DNA of 22,852 nucleotides from Flavipsychrobacter stenotrophus (GTDB taxonomy: Bacteria; Bacteroidota; Bacteroidia; Chitinophagales; Chitinophagaceae): contig CANCOG010000014.1 in NCBI GenBank assembly GCA_947379685.1, forward strand, positions 1-22,852, written 5' to 3'. A model generated the notes under the pieces. It did no database searches. It was not told the origin of the DNA and saw only the letters and a program-made list of their open reading frames with translations. A program made the translations under genes and the position numbers. Each line of letters starts with the position of its first letter. Within the stretch, counting starts at the first letter, position 1. Shown piece by piece: positions 8,240 through 16,797 of the stretch.

Positions 8240-9436
8240 TCACTCAAAGTCGGGGTACAACAAGTATTTCCTTCGTATTTTTTTGAACGCCTTAATGTCT
8301 TGCAGCCATGATACGCGAATCGCCCTACCGAGCGTTCCTGACCTTATTTGTTGCTCGAGTTTTGACGTACCCGCCAACTTCAGGAAAAATGCATTAAAGA
8401 ACTTCTCCTTTTCCGGAAAGATCTCATATGCCCTTAGTAGCCAGTTCAGCTGAAAACCGCCCCCAATGTTCTTCAATGCACTTTCCGGTGTCTCGCCTGT
8501 AATTTCTCCGTAACATTGTTTTCCTTCATACATCGGGCTTTTAGCTCCTTCCCCACTCTTAGGTACGAAAGAATAAGTAAATTTACCTTCAAATTCGGGA
8601 CAACCATATTGTTGAAAAGGCAGGGCTGTGCCCCTTCCCACGCTGATCTTAGTTCCTTCAAACAAGCACAATGACGGGTAAGCATATATTGCTGCCATCG
8701 TACGCAGATTAGGCGACGGAGCCACAGGCAGTTTATACCTCTTCTTGTGATCGTAGTTAAAACACTTAATTACACTTAAGTCGAGGCTATTCTCAGTTTT
8801 CAGCCAATTTTCGCCCTTTAACATCATTGCATATTCACCGGCTGTCATCCCATAAACAACAGGGATGGGCTGCATGCCAACAAACGACTTGTTGTACGTG
8901 TCCAAAACCGGCCCGTCGACATAGAATCCGTTTGGGTTAGGGCGGTCCAGAACCATGAATTGTTTCTTTTCCTCTGCAGAGGCCTCCATACAATATTCCA
9001 ATGTAGATATGTAGGTATAAAACCTGGCACCCACGTCCTGTAGATCATAAACCATTACATCCACATCCTTCAAATCTGCGGCAACTGGTTTTTTGTGGCT
9101 GCCATAAAGCGAGATTACACTGAGCCCGGTAGCACTATCCACCGTATTGTCCACCTTTGCGCCGGCGTCCTCACGGCCACGAAAACCATGCTCTGGTACA
9201 AATATCTTTACCACCTTTATGCCCCGCACCATCAGAATATCTAATAATGATGAATCGCCAACTTTTGATGCCTGGTTAATAATGAGCGCAACCCTTTTCC
9301 CCTTCAGCTTTGGGCAATAATTTTGAGTCAATGCAGCCGCCGGCCTTATGGTTGTGTCGAAGAAAGATCTTGCCTTTACTACCCATGCAGAAAAGGAAAA
9401 ATAAAAAAGCACACCAGCAAAAACAAATTCTTTCAT
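8240..9436 (-). CDS. NamZ-like exo-beta-N-acetylmuramidase (DUF1343)
   Basis: A 398-residue exported protein with an N-terminal hydrophobic segment (residues 3-22). The family motifs appear in order: PEHGFRG (81-87), VYDLQDVGARFYTY (129-142), DRPNPNG (164-170), then the VVYGMTAGEYA and PSPNLRT blocks. This is the DUF1343 family, whose characterised member NamZ (Bacillus subtilis YbbC) removes N-acetylmuramic acid from the non-reducing end of peptidoglycan fragments. The likely role is cell-wall fragment recycling or scavenging in the periplasm. Full family length. ATG 9436 follows a -7-like TACCTTAG (9453-9446) by 9 bases, so the leader is probably very short. It lies 228 bases ahead of the proline-rich gene, so co-transcription is doubtful. 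Confidence 0.9.
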   Translation of the reverse strand: MKEFVFAGVLFYFSFSAWVVKARSFFDTTIRPAAALTQNYCPKLKGKRVALIINQASKVGDSSLLDILMVRGIKVVKIFVPEHGFRGREDAGAKVDNTVDSATGLSVISLYGSHKKPVAADLKDVDVMVYDLQDVGARFYTYISTLEYCMEASAEEKKQFMVLDRPNPNGFYVDGPVLDTYNKSFVGMQPIPVVYGMTAGEYAMMLKGENWLKTENSLDLSVIKCFNYDHKKRYKLPVAPSPNLRTMAAIYAYPSLCLFEGTKISVGRGTALPFQQYGCPEFEGKFTYSFVPKSGEGAKSPMYEGKQCYGEITGETPESALKNIGGGFQLNWLLRAYEIFPEKEKFFNAFFLKLAGTSKLEQQIRSGTLGRAIRVSWLQDIKAFKKIRRKYLLYPDFE

Positions 9437-9445
9437 ATAGTATGG

Positions 9446-9453
9446 CTAAGGTA
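9446..9453 (-). promoter_or_regulatory. Candidate -7 element TACCTTAG
   Basis: One mismatch from TAnnTTTG, 9 bases before the NamZ-like start codon on the minus strand. The identical octamer occurs before the proline-rich gene (8052-8045), which raises its plausibility a little. Confidence 0.35.
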
Positions 9454-9653
9454 GTTAATTAAGCGTAAATGATTCTTCTTTAAACGGCAATTCAATGCAG
9501 GCAACAGTCAATAAACCTTTCACTGACAACAATAAAATGACAACCGGCAGTCAATTAATTTTTACTTAAATCACTTACAATTTCTATAAAAACACACCTG
9601 ATTTGGGCATATTGCCTTAAATTGCGCCCAAATTAATTATTTAAACCACAAAT

Positions 9654-10082
9654 ATGCAACAAGTACAAAAGGGAGACGCTGTAAGCGTACATTATCATGG
9701 TAAGCTTACTGATGGCACTACCTTCGACAGTTCAGCAGGCCGTGAGCCACTTAGTTTCACTGCGGGCAATGGCCAGGTGATCAAGGGTTTTGATGAAGCC
9801 GTGATGGATATGAAAGTTGGCGATAAAAAAACCGTAAATATTCCGGTGGGCGAAGCCTATGGTCATCGTAATGACGATATGGTAATGGAATATCCAAAAA
9901 GCGAATTTCCTGCTGACATGAACCCACAAGTGGGCATGGAGCTTCAAATGGGAGATGATGCCGGCAACGTTTTTCCGGTAGTTATTGTTGAAGTTGGAGA
10001 AGAAACTGTATTACTAGACGCAAACCACCCGTTGGCTGGTCAGGATCTGGTATTTGAAATTGAAATTGTTTCTATTGGCTAA
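9654..10082 (+). CDS. SlyD-like FKBP-type peptidyl-prolyl cis-trans isomerase
   Basis: A 142-residue cytoplasmic folding helper that isomerises X-Pro bonds. The FKBP fold is split as in SlyD: N-terminal part residues 1-70 with VHYHGKLTDGTTFDSS, an insert-in-flap chaperone domain at about 72-125, and the closing strand DLVFEIEIVSIG. The active-site region GQVIKGFDEAVMDMKVGDKK is at about 40-59. The His-rich metal-binding tail of Escherichia coli SlyD is absent. There is no signal peptide. The gene is monocistronic, with a bidirectional terminator 20 bases after the stop, and converges with the NHL gene. Confidence 0.93.
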   Translation: MQQVQKGDAVSVHYHGKLTDGTTFDSSAGREPLSFTAGNGQVIKGFDEAVMDMKVGDKKTVNIPVGEAYGHRNDDMVMEYPKSEFPADMNPQVGMELQMGDDAGNVFPVVIVEVGEETVLLDANHPLAGQDLVFEIEIVSIG

Positions 10083-10101
10083 TCCTCAGGCACAAAAAGG
10101 T

Positions 10102-10145
10102 ATATCAATAAAAAAGCGGCTGATCAGCCGCTTTTTTATTGATAT
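10102..10145. terminator. Perfect 44-bp palindrome, bidirectional terminator
   Basis: Bases 10102-10123 are the exact reverse complement of 10124-10145. The core GCGGCTGA/TCAGCCGC is flanked by A6 on the left and T6 on the right, so each strand sees a GC-rich stem followed by a T run. It lies between convergent genes (stops at 10082 plus and 10167 minus) and can terminate both. Confidence 0.92.
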
Positions 10146-10166
10146 CATATCCAAGAACCGATGGCA

Positions 10167-11507
10167 TTATTTTACCACTTTAATAGTAGCTTTCTTATTT
10201 CCCAGTTCGTCGCAAACCTGTAACAGGTAAATTCCTGAGGACAATTCTCCCAGAGAATAAGCCTGATCGTTTTCTGATGACGCAGTCCAGAAGTTTACTT
10301 GCCTGCCGGTCATATCGCACAATGTAACCTTATCACCCCTTTGCAACCCGCTAACGTTCAATTCATTTTCGAAAGGATCTGGGAAAGCCTTAATACCTGA
10401 GTTTGTCTCGAAATTTGAAACGCCAAGTGAAGTCACATATACCTTACGTACGCGCTGGTTGTTAGCATCAGATATATACACAGAACCAAAGGTATCAATA
10501 GCTAAACCATAAGGATGATACAAATTTGCACCCAGCGGATTTCCCAGGTCACCACCAAAACCAGGCCAGCCATTGCCCGCAAATGTGGTGATTTTTCCAA
10601 GCGTATCCACCTCACGAATAACGTTATTATAAGAATCGGCAATAAACACATTGCCCTGTGTATCAACCGCAACACTCGTTGGATAATGAAGAGTCGCAGA
10701 AACAGCCGGACCGTTATCACCTGAATAGCCAACAGTTCCAGTGCCAGCAATCGTGTATATCATACCAGACGGGTCTACCATACGTATTACGTTGTTGTTG
10801 TGGTCTGCAATGTAAAGGTCACCCCACTTGTCCATTGCAACCGCATAAGGTGAGTCGAGTTGAGCGTCAGTAGCAGCAAAACCATCACCAGAATAACCGG
10901 GAGTGCCGTTACCAGCAATCGTTGAGATGTGCCCGAATGTATCAATCATACGGATAACATGATTGGCCCCATCTGCTACATATAAAGTACTTCTCTTGTC
11001 CGTACACAAACCAAATGGCAACATCAACTTAGCATGGATAGCGAGGCCACCATCACCAGTGTATCCCCAGCCATTTCCGCCGGCATAAGTAGAAATAATA
11101 CCAACAGTATTTACTTTACGGATAACGCTATAACCATAATCAGCAATGTACACGTTGCCACGCGGATCGGCGGCTACCCCAATAGGATCAATGTTTGCAC
11201 TTGTGGCATCGGACCCATCACCTGAATATCCACCAAAGCCAGACCCGGCAAAAGTGACCATTGTACCGTCTTTCTTAACCTTACGCACTCTCGAATTGTA
11301 ATAGTCAACGATAAACAAATTACCTAGTTTATCTAAAGCAAGGCCTTCAGGGCCATTAAGGAGCGCTCCCGTAGCGGCAAAACCATCGCCGCCATAGCCC
11401 CCGGTACCACCGGCACCAGCAAAAGTTACTATCCTCCTGTATTGTGCACTTGCAGAGAGAGATAAGATTAAAAAGGTAAAGAAAAATAACGAAAAAGTCC
11501 GTTTCAT
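10167..11507 (-). CDS. Secreted six-bladed NHL-repeat protein with T9SS type A sorting domain
   Basis: A 446-residue exported protein. ATG 11507 (MKRTFSLFFF) is chosen because it gives a clean signal peptide (1-22, cleavage at ASA-Q); an upstream extension in the same frame to 11606 would run through the promoter. Residues about 25-360 hold six NHL units with the pattern P-x-G/A-(L/V)-x-x-D-x-x-G-x-(L/V)-(Y/F)-I-x-D-x-x-N-x-x-(I/V)-R, predicting a six-bladed beta-propeller; most are preceded by AGxGxxGYSGDG. The last ~84 residues (about 363-446) form a type A T9SS sorting domain with AFPDPFENELNV, SGIYLLQV and the final KVVK. It is probably released or surface-anchored and may bind a protein or glycan; the ligand is unknown. 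Confidence 0.9.
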   Translation of the reverse strand: MKRTFSLFFFTFLILSLSASAQYRRIVTFAGAGGTGGYGGDGFAATGALLNGPEGLALDKLGNLFIVDYYNSRVRKVKKDGTMVTFAGSGFGGYSGDGSDATSANIDPIGVAADPRGNVYIADYGYSVIRKVNTVGIISTYAGGNGWGYTGDGGLAIHAKLMLPFGLCTDKRSTLYVADGANHVIRMIDTFGHISTIAGNGTPGYSGDGFAATDAQLDSPYAVAMDKWGDLYIADHNNNVIRMVDPSGMIYTIAGTGTVGYSGDNGPAVSATLHYPTSVAVDTQGNVFIADSYNNVIREVDTLGKITTFAGNGWPGFGGDLGNPLGANLYHPYGLAIDTFGSVYISDANNQRVRKVYVTSLGVSNFETNSGIKAFPDPFENELNVSGLQRGDKVTLCDMTGRQVNFWTASSENDQAYSLGELSSGIYLLQVCDELGNKKATIKVVK

Positions 11508-11521
11508 AAACAATCTTTGGT

Positions 11522-11552
11522 CAAATGTAAGGTAATAGATGTGTATTTCAAA
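11522..11552 (-). promoter_or_regulatory. Promoter of the NHL-repeat gene
   Basis: On the minus strand, TTTG (11552-11549), a 19-base spacer and TACATTTG (11529-11522) match the Bacteroidota -33/-7 pattern with optimal spacing. The start codon at 11507 is 14 bases downstream. This supports 11507 over the longer frame and separates the gene from the YjbR-like gene upstream. Confidence 0.7.
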
Positions 11553-11606
11553 AGAGGCACGCACAATTGTATGCATCTTAGTGGTAAAAAACAGGCCAGG
11601 CACCAA

Positions 11607-11942
11607 TTAGCCCAACTCATTTTGCAATTTTTTGGGCAGTTTCGACCTGATGATGTCATAGGATTGCCGCAAAATTAAATCCCATTCAGCGCGCCTGAGT
11701 TTATCAAATTGCGCAATAGTCACCCACTTATTTCGGGCCATATAAGCGGTGGGAGTAATACCTTCTCGTTCGGTCAATTCATCAAATTGTTCCGGCGTAA
11801 CTTTAATGCTTACACCACCCCATTCGCCAGTAATGCAGTACATTTTTTCACCTACCATAAAGCAAATATGGTCTTCCCATTTAATGCCTTCAGTGGCACC
11901 TGGGAATGACATGCAAATCGTACGTAGTGTGTCAAGATTCAT
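11607..11942 (-). CDS. MmcQ/YjbR family protein
   Basis: A 111-residue cytoplasmic protein of the YjbR/MmcQ (CyaY-like fold) family. Visible family features are the N-terminal FPGATEGIKWEDHICFMVGEK, the middle block VSIKVTPEQFDELTEREG and the conserved MARNKWVTI followed by a Leu/Trp-rich helix. Members are often called DNA-binding, but their role is not settled. The stop lies 100 bases before the NHL gene start, whose promoter is in the gap. The SGNH hydrolase ends 38 bases upstream, so the two may share a transcript. Confidence 0.9.
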   Translation of the reverse strand: MNLDTLRTICMSFPGATEGIKWEDHICFMVGEKMYCITGEWGGVSIKVTPEQFDELTEREGITPTAYMARNKWVTIAQFDKLRRAEWDLILRQSYDIIRSKLPKKLQNELG

Positions 11943-11980
11943 TTTCTTTGGTTAAAAAACACAACTTAAATTCTCCGCTA

Positions 11981-12700
11981 TTATTTACCTAACACACCTT
12001 TCACTTCAGTGGCCAGTTTTTCAGCCCAAATAGCATATTCCTTGCCATTCGGATGCAGCGCATCGTCTACCAGAAACTCAATTTTGTTGCCGTTTTCACG
12101 AGTGCTCGGAGTAATATCTATATAATGGCATTTATGAGCAAGTGTTATTTCTTTCTTTACCGCATTGTACACATCTATTTCAACTGCAATCTTATGCCTG
12201 TCACGGCCTTCGGCAAATGGAGTCACACCCCAATCAGGGATAGAAAGGACAAAAACATGGTTAGGTTGCCCCCCGGCAAAGCCTATGGCCTGCTGAAGCA
12301 ACTGAGTGTATTCCTGTTTGTAATTATCGATACTTCTGCCACGATATTGATTGTTTACGCCAATAAGCAGGGAAACAATAGAAAATGTCTCGTGAATATT
12401 GTGCTCTGTGATAGACGCAGCCAACTCATCGGTTGTCCATCCTGTAGTAGCAATAATGACCGGATCCGCCAGGTCGACGTGCTGATTTGCAAGCAGCTTC
12501 ACTGCCTGGTGCGGAAAATTGTCGGCGGAAGAAACCTGCTCACCAATTGTATAAGAATCCCCAAGGGCAAGATATGAGTACATGTGTTTCGATTTAGACC
12601 TGATTTGTTGTCCCATGCTGGAAAACGACTGTAAAATAATACAAGCCAAACATAACGCAATAGCAGAAGGAAACAAAAGTGAGCATTTTATTTTTCGCAT
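11981..12700 (-). CDS. SGNH/GDSL-family esterase or lipase
   Basis: A 239-residue exported or membrane-anchored hydrolase. Catalytic residues are in the expected order: Ser49 in ALGDSYT (block I), Asn in IGVNN (N116/N117, block III), and Asp213/His216 in DDALHPNG (block V). The N-terminus (residues 1-30) is hydrophobic and includes LCLAC, so Cys20 could be lipidated; a plain anchor is equally possible. The start was set to ATG 12700 rather than an in-frame TTG at 12709, because the TTG falls inside a -7-like element. Family substrates are acyl or acetyl esters of lipids or carbohydrates; nothing here narrows that. Confidence 0.9.
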   Translation of the reverse strand: MRKIKCSLLFPSAIALCLACIILQSFSSMGQQIRSKSKHMYSYLALGDSYTIGEQVSSADNFPHQAVKLLANQHVDLADPVIIATTGWTTDELAASITEHNIHETFSIVSLLIGVNNQYRGRSIDNYKQEYTQLLQQAIGFAGGQPNHVFVLSIPDWGVTPFAEGRDRHKIAVEIDVYNAVKKEITLAHKCHYIDITPSTRENGNKIEFLVDDALHPNGKEYAIWAEKLATEVKGVLGK

Positions 12701-12706
12701 ATCGTA

Positions 12707-12714
12707 CAAAGATT
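12707..12714 (-). promoter_or_regulatory. Candidate -7 element AATCTTTG before the SGNH gene
   Basis: One mismatch from TAnnTTTG, 6 bases before ATG 12700 on the minus strand, so the message would be almost leaderless. The -33 box is not evident. Confidence 0.35.
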
Positions 12715-12793
12715 ACCGTAACCCGGCAGTTACCCCTACAATATACGAACAAAAATGGGTATCAGATTACTTCCTGAACTCTGTGTAAAACGT

Positions 12794-14167
12794 CTATTTA
12801 ATATAAATTGTTTTCACATTCACGAACTCCCGCATTCCATATACACCTATTTCTCTGCCGTAGCCGCTCTCCTTGATTCCTCCAAACGGCAATCTTGCAT
12901 CTGAATGCACAAAATCATTTACGAAACAACTGCCGGCCTCTAACTCCTCAACAACAATGCGTTCAGCCCTATGTTCATCCCCTGAAATTACGCCTGCCCC
13001 AAGGCCAAACGGGCTATCATTAGCGATCCTGATAGCATCTGCTTCATCAGTAGCTTCAATTATTGCTGCTACTGGTCCGAACAACTCTTCGTCGCATGCC
13101 GGCATGCCTTTTTTTACATTTGTGAGCACTGTCGGTGGATAATACGCACCGGGGCCATCCGGAATAAAGCCTCCACATAAAAGTGTCGCACCCATTTCCA
13201 GACTAGTTGTTACCTGACTATGAAGGTGATCCCGAAGGTCGACACGTGCCATAGGACCTGAAATATTGGTTTCCACGGTTGGATCACCCCAGGTCGAAGC
13301 CTGCATCTTCCCTGCCATTGCCTGTTCAAATGCTGTTTTTATACTACTAAGGACAACGAATCTCTTGGCAGCAACACAACTTTGTCCACTGTTCTTCAAA
13401 CGTCCGTTAACACAAATTTCTGCCGCCATCTCAATATCGGCATCTTCTAATATTAAATAAGCGTCACTCCCCCCTAACTCCAGCACTTGTTTCTTCAGGT
13501 GACGCCCCGCAGCTTCAGCAACCTTCCGTCCTGCCTCTGTGCTGCCCGTTAGGGTAACTGCAGCAATGCCTGGGTTTCCTATAAGTGCTTCTATCCTGGA
13601 AGAAGGCAAAAGCAATGTTTGTAACAACCCTGCCGGCGCACCAGCCTTGGTTATAATTGCCTCAATAGCAAGGGCACAGCCGCTAACATTAGAAGCATGT
13701 TTCATGATCATTACATTCCCTGCCATTGCAGATGGAGCAAACGAACGAAACAACTGCCAATACGGATAATTCCAGGGCATAATTGCTAAAATAACCCCAA
13801 GTGGCCTGAAAGTCACATAACTTTTCCTAGCTTCTGTTGGCACTACTTCATCCGCCAGAAAATCCGCTCCTTCACGTGCATAATATTCAAGCGTAGCCGC
13901 ACATTTCTCCACTTCTTCCCTGCCCTGTACAATAGGCTTACCCATTTCAGCTGTTGCCAACTGAGCCAATGCCTCCTTATCTTTTCTCAGTTCAACCGCG
14001 ATCTTATTCAAAACATCCGCGCGTTCAGCGAAGGAATATTTACGCCAATCCTGAAAAAACTTGCCTGCAGCTTGTACAGCTGCCGCAACTTGCTGTTCAT
14101 TATAAATGGAATATGATGCAATGATATTTCCGTTTGCAGGATTTACTGAGGTAAGCTTGTCTGGCAT
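12794..14167 (-). CDS. NAD(P)-dependent aldehyde dehydrogenase, Sad/succinate-semialdehyde type
   Basis: A 457-residue soluble enzyme that oxidises an aldehyde to the acid. Catalytic Cys264 lies in KNSGQSCVAAKRF and general base Glu230 in LELGGSD; the cofactor region includes MPWNYPYWQLFRS and TGSTEAGRKVAEAAG. The block LPFGGIKESGYGREIG near the C-terminus is standard for the family. The short N-terminus and overall pattern are closest to the Sad/YneI group of succinate semialdehyde dehydrogenases, but the substrate is inferred only. The start is ATG 14167; a TTG at 14176 is in frame but less likely. A TAATTTTG element lies 17 bases upstream. No GABA aminotransferase or other pathway gene is adjacent. 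Confidence 0.92.
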   Translation of the reverse strand: MPDKLTSVNPANGNIIASYSIYNEQQVAAAVQAAGKFFQDWRKYSFAERADVLNKIAVELRKDKEALAQLATAEMGKPIVQGREEVEKCAATLEYYAREGADFLADEVVPTEARKSYVTFRPLGVILAIMPWNYPYWQLFRSFAPSAMAGNVMIMKHASNVSGCALAIEAIITKAGAPAGLLQTLLLPSSRIEALIGNPGIAAVTLTGSTEAGRKVAEAAGRHLKKQVLELGGSDAYLILEDADIEMAAEICVNGRLKNSGQSCVAAKRFVVLSSIKTAFEQAMAGKMQASTWGDPTVETNISGPMARVDLRDHLHSQVTTSLEMGATLLCGGFIPDGPGAYYPPTVLTNVKKGMPACDEELFGPVAAIIEATDEADAIRIANDSPFGLGAGVISGDEHRAERIVVEELEAGSCFVNDFVHSDARLPFGGIKESGYGREIGVYGMREFVNVKTIYIK

Positions 14168-14184
14168 TGAGCACAATTTGTCGT

Positions 14185-14192
14185 CAAAATTA
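14185..14192 (-). promoter_or_regulatory. -7 element TAATTTTG of the aldehyde dehydrogenase gene
   Basis: An exact TAnnTTTG match on the minus strand, 17 bases before ATG 14167. It lies in the 260-base divergent region shared with the ctaB promoter. No TTG at a proper -33 distance is seen. Confidence 0.5.
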
Positions 14193-14383
14193 GTGATTAG
14201 CCAACGAGGCAGTGTGTATGAATTCTTAAAGTTTGTTGGAAGGCCTTACGGAATAAGTTTATAATAATAGCTAGTTACTAATAATAACAGTGCTCTGCTT
14301 TAAAGAACCAAAAAAGAATCGGAGTCTATAAGCCAATACCATTTGTCACAAAAATCTCCTCCCAATGAAATCATAAAAAGTAG

Positions 14384-14391
14384 TACTTTTG
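14384..14391 (+). promoter_or_regulatory. -7 element TACTTTTG of the oxidase cluster
   Basis: An exact TAnnTTTG match on the plus strand, 36 bases before ATG 14428. It is the only good candidate in the divergent region for transcription of ctaB and the genes after it. Confidence 0.55.
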
Positions 14392-14427
14392 CAGCCAATA
14401 TTCACAATTATATTTTACAATTAATTA

Positions 14428-15345
14428 ATGTTGCAACAGGAATCTGTTAAAACAAGATGGTCGATACTGGCAATGAGCCGTGCCAGGGACTATAACCAGC
14501 TTCTAAAACCAAACCTAAGTGGTATGGTGGTATTTAGCAGTGTTATCGGTTATCTTATGGCCCCGGAAATTCATTTTCACTGGACCGATATGCGCATGTG
14601 GCAACAAATTGTCACCCTTTTCATTGGCGGCATGCTGGTAACTGGCGGAGCCAACACAATTAATCAGATTTTGGAGCGTGAAAGCGACAAATTGATGCAG
14701 CGTACCAAATCACGACCAATGCCAGATGGCAGGATGGATAAGGTCGAAGCCTGGATCTTCGCTGGCCTCACAGGTATAGGCGGGGCTTTATTACTCTCCT
14801 ATTATTTCAACGTTCAGGCTGGAATCTTAAGCTTTATTTCACTCTTACTCTACGCGTTTGTATATACACCCATGAAGAAGGTGCATCCGGTTGCAGTATT
14901 GATCGGAGCCATTCCCGGTGCTCTTCCTCCACTAATTGGGTGGGTAGCGGCAACTGGTTCTTTCAGTATTGGTGGTTGGGTATTGTTTCTGCTGCAATTT
15001 TTCTGGCAGTTCCCCCACTTCTGGGCAATCGCCTATGTCGCGTTTGATGATTATAACCGTGCCGGGATTAGGATGTTACCCACACGTGAAAAGGAAACCA
15101 GGTTTACGGGCCTGCAATGCATGTTCTATAGCCTGGTGCTAATTCCTATGGCAGTAGTACCACGTATGATTGGACTTACGGGGAATTATGGCATGTGGCT
15201 GTGCTTGCTCTGTGGGATAATGTACTTCGCAGCATCAGTTATGTTTTACCGGCAAAACGATCACAAGTCGGCTCGTCGGGTAATGTTCGCTTCGTTTATT
15301 TATTTGCCGGTAATTTTACTTGCATTGATATGCGATAAAATTTAG
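14428..15345 (+). CDS. ctaB: Heme O synthase (protoheme IX farnesyltransferase)
   Basis: A 305-residue polytopic UbiA-family prenyltransferase of the inner membrane. It attaches a farnesyl group to heme B to give heme O, a precursor of the oxidase heme. The first prenyl-diphosphate/Mg motif reads N79-x3-ERESD87 followed by KLMQRTKSRP (88-97); most other phyla have NxxxDRDxD, so Asp is replaced by Glu here, as in other Bacteroidota as far as I recall. The second conserved block FFWQFPHFWAIAY is at about residues 191-203. Eight to nine hydrophobic helices fit the family. It heads the cytochrome oxidase cluster, with the next gene 24 bases downstream. Confidence 0.95.
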   Translation: MLQQESVKTRWSILAMSRARDYNQLLKPNLSGMVVFSSVIGYLMAPEIHFHWTDMRMWQQIVTLFIGGMLVTGGANTINQILERESDKLMQRTKSRPMPDGRMDKVEAWIFAGLTGIGGALLLSYYFNVQAGILSFISLLLYAFVYTPMKKVHPVAVLIGAIPGALPPLIGWVAATGSFSIGGWVLFLLQFFWQFPHFWAIAYVAFDDYNRAGIRMLPTREKETRFTGLQCMFYSLVLIPMAVVPRMIGLTGNYGMWLCLLCGIMYFAASVMFYRQNDHKSARRVMFASFIYLPVILLALICDKI

Positions 15346-15369
15346 TTTTTACTTGAAGAAAGGATAGTT

Positions 15370-15951
15370 ATGGAAAAAACTGTGCAGGGCATCGCGCCAC
15401 AAAGAAAAAAAATACATCCGCATAAATTCGCATTGTGGATAGCCATGGGTAGCATCAGTATGATGTTCGCCGGGCTAACAAGCGGTTACATTGTTCGCCA
15501 GGCTGAAGGGAACTGGCGTTATTTCAAGCTACCACCGGTTTTCTACACATCAACGGCGGTAATATTGATCAGTAGCCTCACTTTTATCCTGGGGTTAAAA
15601 GCTTTTAAGGCGCGCCAGATTCCTAAATTCAGGATGCTGACGCTTATTACACTTATTTTGGGCATTGCTTTTGGCGCCCTTCAGTACATGGGCTTCTACC
15701 AGCTTTACCATCAGGCGAACCCGGTGCGCTTAAGCGGTAACCCGAGCGAATCATTCTTATTCGTGATCGCAGGGCTGCATCTGGCGCACATTGCGGGTGG
15801 AATTGTGGCACTTCTAATCGTTTTTTTGCGATCCTTCCGTACTAAAATTAAGGTCTATAATGCCACTGGATTGGAGATAGTCGGCGGCTATTGGCACTTC
15901 GTTGACGCATTATGGTTATATTTATTTGTCTTCTTTCTGGCAAATCAATAA
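15370..15951 (+). CDS. Cytochrome c oxidase subunit III-like protein (short, 5 TM)
   Basis: A 193-residue integral membrane protein of the heme-copper oxidase subunit III family. It has five membrane helices (about 21-43, 57-76, 88-110, 126-152, 174-191), with GLHLAHIAGG (His137, His140) and the terminal YWHFVDALWLYLFV signature. Subunit III stabilises the catalytic core and its proton uptake and contains no metal. The gene follows ctaB by 24 bases. GAAAGGA lies upstream of the ATG, an uncommon Shine-Dalgarno-like site in this window. A second subunit III gene follows, so this may be a distinct accessory subunit rather than the main one. Confidence 0.92.
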   Translation: MEKTVQGIAPQRKKIHPHKFALWIAMGSISMMFAGLTSGYIVRQAEGNWRYFKLPPVFYTSTAVILISSLTFILGLKAFKARQIPKFRMLTLITLILGIAFGALQYMGFYQLYHQANPVRLSGNPSESFLFVIAGLHLAHIAGGIVALLIVFLRSFRTKIKVYNATGLEIVGGYWHFVDALWLYLFVFFLANQ

Positions 15952-16004
15952 AATAGTTCGCAAATTCGCACCCAAATTCACAACTCGAAATAATATAATA
16001 GTCT

Positions 16005-16763
16005 ATGTCAAACGCTACAACAACTACTGCACAAGAGAATTTATGGGGAGGGGGACGCTCGCCATATAACGTGAGCTACGGAAAAATGATGATGTGGTTC
16101 TTCCTCTTGTCAGATGCACTTACATTTGGAGCTCTGCTTATCTCATACGGTACCACGCGCTTTTTCAGTACAGTATGGCCTGATGCCAACCAGGTGTTCA
16201 AGTCTTTCCCATTTATGGGCGAGCACAATCTGCCTCTTCTTTTTGTGAGTTTGATGACCTTCATCCTCATCATGAGTTCGGTTACTATGGTTCTTGCGGT
16301 ACATGCAGGTCACTATGGCGACAAGAAGAGTGTTACCAAGTGGCTGTTATGGACCATCATTGGTGGTATTTGCTTCCTTGCCTGTCAGGCTTGGGAATGG
16401 ACGCACCTCGCAAGTGAGTGTGGTGGCCTGTGGGGTTGCTTTACTGATGTAAACACTCCGGTTCATGAATTCAAACATTTCTTCAATCTTGAGTCAAAAG
16501 AGGTTCAGAATGTGTTCAACGTTCAACCACTTGTGGCAATGCAGTCAACTCATAACTTCTTTAACTACTTCTTTACCATCACTGGCTTCCATGGTGGTCA
16601 CGTTACCAGCGGTGTTATCTTCAATATCCTGATGCTCGTGAATACAGTTAACGGCACTTATGAGCGTCGCGGTCATTATGAAATGGTGGAAAAAATTGGT
16701 CTTTACTGGCACTTTGTTGATCTGGTATGGGTATTCGTGTTCACTTGTTTTTACTTACTCTAA
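16005..16763 (+). CDS. Cytochrome c oxidase subunit III (252 residues)
   Basis: The second subunit III family protein in the cluster, with five predicted helices (about 27-47, 76-100, 113-131, 181-213, 232-252). It shares GFHGGHVTSG and YWHFVDLVWVFVF with the preceding protein. It is longer because of a cytoplasmic or periplasmic loop of about 45 residues (about 135-180) with four acidic and several aromatic residues. It is an oxidase inner-membrane subunit, located 53 bases after the first copy and 34 bases before subunit IV. There is no Shine-Dalgarno site; the upstream region is A/T rich. Confidence 0.94.
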   Translation: MSNATTTTAQENLWGGGRSPYNVSYGKMMMWFFLLSDALTFGALLISYGTTRFFSTVWPDANQVFKSFPFMGEHNLPLLFVSLMTFILIMSSVTMVLAVHAGHYGDKKSVTKWLLWTIIGGICFLACQAWEWTHLASECGGLWGCFTDVNTPVHEFKHFFNLESKEVQNVFNVQPLVAMQSTHNFFNYFFTITGFHGGHVTSGVIFNILMLVNTVNGTYERRGHYEMVEKIGLYWHFVDLVWVFVFTCFYLL

Positions 16764-16797
16764 TCTTACTCATTCACAACCTAAAAAAAATTAGAAA

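Noticed and set aside
12053..12577. 174-codon plus-strand frame opposite the SGNH hydrolase gene
   Set aside because: It lies entirely antisense to a gene with all catalytic motifs; its translation is low-complexity and matches no family.
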